NCBI GenBank assembly: GCA_051306415.1
Contig: JBPPNE010000077.1
Coordinates: 1 to 18,420, forward strand
Source: CBDDRG01 sp051306415
GTDB lineage: Bacteria > Pseudomonadota > Gammaproteobacteria > Pseudomonadales > Porticoccaceae
Length of the DNA stretch: 18,420 nucleotides
Reading direction: 5' to 3'
Below the pieces are notes generated by a model that made no database searches, was not told the DNA's origin, and was given only the letters and a program-made list of their open reading frames with translations. This document shows positions 13,968-18,420 of this stretch, one piece after another; position 1 is the first letter of the stretch, and every line of letters begins with the position of its first letter. The translations under genes and the position numbers were made by a program.

Positions 13968-14840
13968 ATGACTGGCACCGTAAAAATAGGCGTTTTTTCC
14001 ATTCTTCCAGACCTGGCCGCCGATCCCGCAGTGGTCGCCAAGCACGCCGAACAACTCGGTTTCGAATCCTACTGGGTGCCCGACCACACCATCCTGCCGG
14101 TCACCTATTCCGACCAGTACCCTGGCGTGCGGCCGGGTGAGCCGGGGCCCGACTACCTGTGGAAAATGCCGGACCCGCTGATCGCGCTGACCCGCGCGGC
14201 CGCGGTGACCAGCACCATCAAGCTCGGCACCGGCATCTTGCTGATCCCCGAGCGCAATCCGCTGCTGACCGCGAACATGGTGGCATCCCTCGATGCGTTC
14301 TCCGGTGGCCGTTACCTGATGGGCATCGGCGCCGGCTGGAACCGCGAGGAGTGCACCATCCTCGGCGGCGACTTCGACCACCGCTGGGGCCAGACCAAGG
14401 ATTACATGCTGGCGATGAAGCAGCTATGGACCCAGGACGAATCCGAGTATCACGGCAAGTACGTGGACTTTCCGCCGGTGCGCTGCTTCCCGAAACCGGG
14501 ACACCGCCCGCACCCGCCGATCCTGCTGGGCGGCTTCACCGCCGAGCGCGTCTACCAGCGCATTGCCGAATGGGGCGACGGCTGGCTGCCGGTCTTGCCG
14601 TCGGTCGACGAGTTCCGCATCGGCGACGACAAACTCAAGCGCGCCGCCGCGGCCGCGGGCCGCGACTACGGCGAGCTGACCAAATCGGTATTCGGCTTCA
14701 AGGGGCAGTGGCGGACGCAGGAGGAAGTCCGCGCCTTCGAGGACGCCGGCGCCGACCGCATCATCTGCTGGCTGCCGGAGGATCTGCCGCTGGACGAACT
14801 GCTGAAGGAAATGGAAGTCGTCGCGCGGCGTTTGCTGTGA
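13968..14840 (+). CDS. LLM-class (luciferase-like, F420/FMN-type) oxidoreductase
   Basis: A 290-residue TIM-barrel protein of the luciferase-like monooxygenase superfamily. Family marks are the start VKIGVFSILPDLAADPAVVA, then AEQLGFESYWVPDHTILPV, AAVTSTIKLGTGILLIPERN, and DAFSGGRYLMGIGAGWNREE; HPPILLGGFTAERVYQRIAE ends the flavin-binding core. It resembles the Rv2161c-type subfamily annotated as probable F420-dependent, but cofactor (F420 or FMN) and substrate cannot be read from sequence. GGGAGG lies five bases before the ATG. It runs opposite to the metal operon. The next gene begins with the first codons of a second LLM enzyme, so this was probably a pair. Confidence 0.85.
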   Translation: MTGTVKIGVFSILPDLAADPAVVAKHAEQLGFESYWVPDHTILPVTYSDQYPGVRPGEPGPDYLWKMPDPLIALTRAAAVTSTIKLGTGILLIPERNPLLTANMVASLDAFSGGRYLMGIGAGWNREECTILGGDFDHRWGQTKDYMLAMKQLWTQDESEYHGKYVDFPPVRCFPKPGHRPHPPILLGGFTAERVYQRIAEWGDGWLPVLPSVDEFRIGDDKLKRAAAAAGRDYGELTKSVFGFKGQWRTQEEVRAFEDAGADRIICWLPEDLPLDELLKEMEVVARRLL

Positions 14841-14907
14841 CGGCCGCATTGACCGCAGCGTTGACGCGAAGATCGCCCCACTCCGATAAAAACGACGGGA
14901 GACCACC

Positions 14908-15264
14908 ATGCGCGACATCAAATTTGGCTTGTTTCTGCCCACCGGCAATTTCGCCAACTGCCACTGCTCCATGTGCCGGCGCACCAGCGGCGCACCCTTT
15001 GTCACTTGGCTGGTGGTGCCCCGAGATCGCTTCAACTATACCCAGGGCGCGCCAGCACATCTGAAATCGTCCGAACGCGGCGACCGCTATTTCTGCGCCC
15101 AGTGCGGCACACCGGTAGCCTGCGTGGCGGACAGCCAACCAGGTCACATCGATATCACCCAGGGCAGCCTCGATCATCCGGAAGCCTTCGCGCCCGTCAT
15201 TGACGTCCACAAACGCAGCCGCCTGCCCTGGGTGGAGATCAAAGCGAAACCGCACATCGACTAG
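14908..15264 (+). CDS. Chimera: LLM N-terminus joined to a truncated GFA-family zinc protein
   Basis: A 118-residue open frame. Residues 1-16 (MRDIKFGLFLPTGNFA) are the start of a luciferase-like oxidoreductase, not of a GFA protein. From residue 17 it is a GFA/CENP-V-like protein (glutathione-dependent formaldehyde-activating type): NCHCSMCRRTSGAPFVTWLV with Cys18, Cys20, Cys23 (catalytic Zn set), then RYFCAQCGTPVACV with Cys63 and Cys66, and DHPEAFAPVIDVHKRSRLPW near the end. The first Cys-x-Cys pair and about 25-30 residues that should precede NCHC are missing, so the structural Zn site (C-x-C plus C-xx-C) is half lost. The GGGAGA ribosome binding site belongs to the former LLM gene. It probably arose by a deletion ending near 14955. 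Activity is doubtful. Confidence 0.75.
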   Translation: MRDIKFGLFLPTGNFANCHCSMCRRTSGAPFVTWLVVPRDRFNYTQGAPAHLKSSERGDRYFCAQCGTPVACVADSQPGHIDITQGSLDHPEAFAPVIDVHKRSRLPWVEIKAKPHID

Positions 15265-15314
15265 CAAATTGTTGAAAAGAGGCGGCCCGGCCAGTTTGCA
15301 ATGCACCGCGCTGA

Positions 15315-15518
15315 CCAGTCGGGGAGATAGATAACAAAAGAGTCCGGGGGCATGGGCTACACATCACGCCGCTTCAAGCGGCCATAGGCATCCTCAATGC
15401 GCAGGTGGCGTTCGAACAGTCGGCCAATTTTGAGCGGCCCGAAGTAAACATTCCAGATCCCGTCATCGATTTCTTCGAGCCCGACCTATTCGCCACCAAC
15501 TGGAGGGCGGCGGCTTGA
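15315..15518 (+). pseudogene. Possible gene remnant in the gap before the acyltransferase
   Basis: The 384-base gap 15265-15648 has no clear gene. A frame open from 15315 to the TGA at 15516-15518 reads like coding sequence (ITPLQAAIGILNAQVAFEQS, then EVNIPDPVIDFFEPDLFATN) but has no ATG or GTG start in frame. I do not recognise it. A perfect palindrome GCCGCTT-C-AAGCGGC lies inside it at 15368-15382. It may be the tail of a gene lost when the AT-rich acyltransferase block arrived. Confidence 0.3.
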
Positions 15519-15648
15519 TCGCTACCGCAATGATCTTGTTCGGGACCAAAACTTCGTTCTGGCCACCGTAGAGTCAAACCGACGCCACCTCACACTCATG
15601 AGCTATAGCCTTCTTCCTACCAAAGGACAGGACGAAGTAACCCGCCAT

Positions 15649-17463
15649 TCACAGAGAGTCTTGAACAATCTGACTGAAAAGCTCTCGCAATACCCGACTT
15701 CCGGTGAGGGTCAGGTGGTCAGTGTCATAGTATAACGGCGCGCCATCACTATCGGAAAACATACAATTGCCCTCACCTTTGCAGAAATAATCTACGACTG
15801 AGTAATGGGCGAAGTTGTCAGCTGCTATCCTCGACACAAACTCACCCAAAGCTCCATTTACATTTTCATACTGAGAAGCTACTTGCACAGGCAACGCTTC
15901 ACGAAACTTTTTATTTCGCCACATCAGTTTCGGAATGCTATCTTTCCATATAGGCACTGGCATGATGAATTTAACCGAAATCGCCTTAAGGCCTGCCAAG
16001 GCGATCACCTGGTTGATGGTCGATTGCTCCAGATTATTTGGATAATAGTGGAGAATAATGGTCGAAACCTGATAGCGTTCAGCATCATCAACCACGGCTT
16101 GGGCATCAGGCCCGCCTTTGGCTAAAACATCGTTACTAGCCATAAATCTAACCGATACATTTTTTTGTTCCGCAATTTCCGCAAAGGTCGTTTTAATGGA
16201 GTCAGCATGACTATCACCGACTAGAAGAACTCGCTTAGATGGATTACGCACGTTAGTTGTTATTTCGCATGAAATGCCGGACCGATACTGAATCTTGCCA
16301 ATCGGCGCACATCTGAATTTCGATTTGTCTCTCGATGCATTAAAAATGATCATCTCTTCTTTCGAATAGAGCAGTTTTTCAATGTATGGCGACATTACTG
16401 AGGATAAAATGACAAAAAATACAAACAGCGCAGTGAGTCTAAGATTAAATGCGCCTGTTTTTTTCCTAAAGGGTTCTTCAATCCAGTTATGCATAACTAA
16501 CGAAGCCATCACCACAAGAAGTACTATATATACCGTTTGCGAAAAATCATTCTGCTTTAATAACGTTCCCGAAAATGGTTCATACATAAAGAAAACGATT
16601 ATCGGAAAGTGGACCAGATAGATGGAGTACGAGTACTCGCCGAGAGTCTCAAAAATTCCAGATATTCTACTATTCGACAATGTTTTAGGTATCCCAAAAA
16701 TCAGCACAATCCCGACCGACAGACATACCGCCAATGCGTGCATGCCGGGGTGCCCCAGCTTAAACCCAATCGCCTGACCATCCGCAACCATAAATGGAAT
16801 GGCCAGCAATGGCAGGAAACCCAAGGCGCCTAGCCATGAGGCTTTCTGTGACGCCAATGGCTCACCATTCTTCGTAAAATACGAGGCAATGGCAAACCCC
16901 ATCAGTAGCTCCCACATCCTGAATGGCGTCAAGAAAAAAGATGCTTTTGGTGAAATACCGACAACAACGAAACAGGCGATGGCCGTTATTGCGATGGTCA
17001 ATGGTAAGAACAATTTACAGCGCCTATGGAACCAGGCAATTAGCGGAACCAGTAGATAAAACTGAATCTCGACGCCTAAAGACCACAAGTGAAGAAGCGG
17101 CTTGAAATCAGCCTTGCTGAAGTAGGAATTTTCTAGCCAAAAACCGATATTTGACGAGAATACAGTAGCAAATAATGATTGTTTGACTACACCTCTAAGC
17201 TCATTGGGAGTTGTCATCACCATGGCAATAAACAAAACCAGAACTATGGTGGTGAAATACGCGGGTAACAATCTCAATGATCGCTTTATGTAGAAATCTA
17301 CGGCGTGTCCCTGCTTATATAGCACGGCCATCAAGAACCCACTGATGACAAAAAAAACGTCGACCCCTAGAAAGCCACTCCCCAGCCCGATGTCAAGATG
17401 AAACAAGACCACTAGCACGACGGATATACCCCTTAATACTTGTATATCCTTTCTATACATCAT
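15649..17463 (-). CDS. OafA-type O-acyltransferase (AT3 membrane domain plus SGNH domain)
   Basis: A 604-residue protein. The acyltransferase-3 domain (about 1-365, ten or so helices) opens with RKDIQVLRGISVVLVVLFHL, containing the conserved Arg and His23 of the R-x10-H motif, followed by GFLGVDVFFVISGFLM and LLHLWSLGVEIQFYLLVPLI. The SGNH domain (about 410-604) has RVLLVGDSHADS (nucleophile Ser in GDSH, about 416-420) and the block V Asp-His in DTDHLTLTGSRVL (about 582-583). Such proteins add acetyl or similar groups to O-antigen, other glycans or peptidoglycan across the inner membrane. Start: ATGATG at 17458-17463, behind AAGGAAC. The gene is clearly AT-richer than its neighbours, with many AAA/ATT codons, a sign of transfer. 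It sits next to LPS gene hldE. Confidence 0.93.
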   Translation of the reverse strand: MMYRKDIQVLRGISVVLVVLFHLDIGLGSGFLGVDVFFVISGFLMAVLYKQGHAVDFYIKRSLRLLPAYFTTIVLVLFIAMVMTTPNELRGVVKQSLFATVFSSNIGFWLENSYFSKADFKPLLHLWSLGVEIQFYLLVPLIAWFHRRCKLFLPLTIAITAIACFVVVGISPKASFFLTPFRMWELLMGFAIASYFTKNGEPLASQKASWLGALGFLPLLAIPFMVADGQAIGFKLGHPGMHALAVCLSVGIVLIFGIPKTLSNSRISGIFETLGEYSYSIYLVHFPIIVFFMYEPFSGTLLKQNDFSQTVYIVLLVVMASLVMHNWIEEPFRKKTGAFNLRLTALFVFFVILSSVMSPYIEKLLYSKEEMIIFNASRDKSKFRCAPIGKIQYRSGISCEITTNVRNPSKRVLLVGDSHADSIKTTFAEIAEQKNVSVRFMASNDVLAKGGPDAQAVVDDAERYQVSTIILHYYPNNLEQSTINQVIALAGLKAISVKFIMPVPIWKDSIPKLMWRNKKFREALPVQVASQYENVNGALGEFVSRIAADNFAHYSVVDYFCKGEGNCMFSDSDGAPLYYDTDHLTLTGSRVLRELFSQIVQDSL

Positions 17464-17809
17464 AAAAAATAGTTCCTTGGTTTTTTACACAATACTTAAG
17501 GGCCTGCATTCAATCGGCCAAATGATTTATACGGGGGCTTTGTCTTTCTATCGAATTGATAGATTGCGCCGACTCATCGGTACCACTCTCGCCTCATTTT
17601 ATCAACCGTAGTCACTATCGACATTCCATTGAAAACTCTGAGATCCATCGCATAGAAGTGAATACCTCGCCGGATATTTATGGGATAAAGGTATCGTTAA
17701 CTGGTGCATTCAACATCTTTTTGTTGACGGCCGCGCAACCGATCTTTCTTTCTGGTTCGTTTGCCATGCTTTCCTCGTCTACCACGCCGCTCGTTCTGAG
17801 ATTCTACAT
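17464..17809. other. AT-rich gap between hldE and the acyltransferase
   Basis: No convincing gene. A plus-strand frame at 17556-17813 is open for 85 codons, but its product shows no family features and it overlaps the hldE end. The stretch is AT-rich like the acyltransferase gene and should hold that gene's promoter on the minus strand. I could not fix -35/-10 boxes with confidence. Confidence 0.5.
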
Positions 17810-18420
17810 TTAGCTCTTCAGGATTTTCTCCACAATCGCCGTGGTCGAACAATCGTCGAGAAAATCCAGCGCTTTCACCTCACCGCCGTGAGCTTCGACG
17901 ATGCGCCAGCCGACCACTTGCTCCTTGGCGTAGTCGCCGCCCTTGACGAGGATGTCCGGCCGGATCAGTTCGAGCAGCCGCTCGGGGGTGTCATCGGCGA
18001 AGGGCACCACCCAATCGACCGCTTCGAGGCCGGCGAGCACCGCCATGCGCCGCTCCACCGAGTTGATGGGACGGCCCTCGCCTTTGAGACGGCGAACGGA
18101 TTCGTCGGCGTTGACGGCTACAATCAGGCGGTCGCCGAGTTTGCGTGCCTGCTCCAGGTAGCCGACATGACCGGCGTGAAGAATGTCGAAGCAGCCGTTG
18201 GTGAAGACCATTTTTTCACTTCGGGCGCGAGCGTCGGCGATATCGACGAGTAGTTGCTCCTCGTTGACTACACCGCGTTCGGAGCCCTGCTCCTGGTGAA
18301 GCGCGCGGCGCAGTTCCGGGCCGCTGACGGTGGCGGTGCCGAGCTTGCCGACGACGATGCCGGCGGCCAGGTTGGCGAGAGCGACGGCCGCGGGCAGGTC
18401 TTCGCCGGCGGCGAGCGCGG
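17810..18420 (-). CDS. hldE: HldE, bifunctional ADP-heptose synthesis enzyme, C-terminal part (runs off the right edge)
   Basis: The frame enters from the right edge and ends TAA at 17810-17812, giving 202 visible codons. The first part, EDLPAAVALANLAAGIVVGK with LGTATVSGPEL, is the end of the ribokinase-type domain (D-beta-D-heptose 7-phosphate kinase). After a linker comes the cytidylyltransferase-like domain: MVFTNGCFDILHAGHVGYLE with the HAGH (HxGH) motif, NADESVRRLKGEGRPINSVE, DILVKGGDYAKEQVVGW, and the closing DDCSTTAIVEKI. It phosphorylates and adenylylates heptose for LPS inner-core synthesis. An internal ATG at 18211 could be mistaken for a start, but the frame upstream is plainly HldE. 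Fusion of both domains is usual for gammaproteobacteria. Confidence 0.95.
   Translation of the reverse strand, partial: ALAAGEDLPAAVALANLAAGIVVGKLGTATVSGPELRRALHQEQGSERGVVNEEQLLVDIADARARSEKMVFTNGCFDILHAGHVGYLEQARKLGDRLIVAVNADESVRRLKGEGRPINSVERRMAVLAGLEAVDWVVPFADDTPERLLELIRPDILVKGGDYAKEQVVGWRIVEAHGGEVKALDFLDDCSTTAIVEKILKS

Noticed and set aside
13805..14140. Plus-strand frame between dmeR and the LLM gene
   Set aside because: Overlaps the LLM start in another frame, with low-complexity Arg/Ser/Gly content and no ribosome binding site of note.
17556..17813. 85-codon plus-strand frame between hldE and the acyltransferase
   Set aside because: No recognisable family, AT-rich spacer composition and overlap with the hldE stop; more likely chance.
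1..18420. CRISPR arrays, insertion sequences, rRNA genes
   Set aside because: No regularly spaced repeats, transposase frames with flanking inverted repeats, or rRNA-like sequence seen on reading both strands.

Overview
This is a GC-rich proteobacterial chromosome segment. A gammaproteobacterium is my best guess, because the last gene is the fused two-domain HldE; betaproteobacteria usually carry the kinase and nucleotidyltransferase as separate genes. Almost everything lies on the minus strand.

Layout: (1) Positions 1-2699 hold the membrane-arm genes of a hydrogenase-4 / formate-hydrogenlyase-like complex, in the order hyfB (5' end lost), hyfC, hyfE, hyfF (runs off the left edge). HyfB has also acquired an in-frame amber codon. 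(2) Positions 2700-3798 are a breakpoint region. It holds two tiny coupled minus-strand genes, one resembling the C-terminal half of a PrlF antitoxin, and a divergent winged-HTH (COG4190/TumA-like) gene. A perfect 15-bp palindrome lies between them, and a strong terminator follows. (3) Positions 3799-13469 form one long heavy-metal resistance operon reading leftward: DmeF-type CDF remnant, His-rich CzcI-like protein, CzcC, CzcB, CzcA, a small secreted protein, HupE, a membrane-anchored protein, and an MFS exporter with a His-rich tail. A divergent DmeR (RcnR/CsoR family) gene at 13523-13798 and a textbook RcnR-type operator at 13487-13505 sit at its head. (4) Positions 13968-15264 carry a luciferase-like (LLM) oxidoreductase and a chimeric gene: the first codons of a second LLM gene joined to a GFA-type zinc enzyme that has lost its first Cys pair. 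(5) Positions 15649-17463 encode an AT-rich, apparently acquired OafA-type acyltransferase with an SGNH domain. It sits beside the partial hldE gene (LPS heptose synthesis) at the right edge.

How the parts work together: the metal operon should sense Ni/Co (or a similar divalent ion) through DmeR. It would export the ion from the periplasm through the CzcCBA tripartite pump (CzcA has the Asp402/Asp408/Glu415 proton-relay set of Co/Zn/Cd pumps) and from the cytoplasm through the MFS protein. The CDF member is unlikely to work because its middle is gone.

The most unusual global property is the number of genes with clean, mostly frame-preserving losses: hyfB (5' part), the COG4190 gene (about 11 residues of its HTH), dmeF (about 200 residues), PrlF (N-terminal domain), and an LLM::GFA fusion. 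This may be a recombination-prone locus, or an assembly problem that read mapping could expose.
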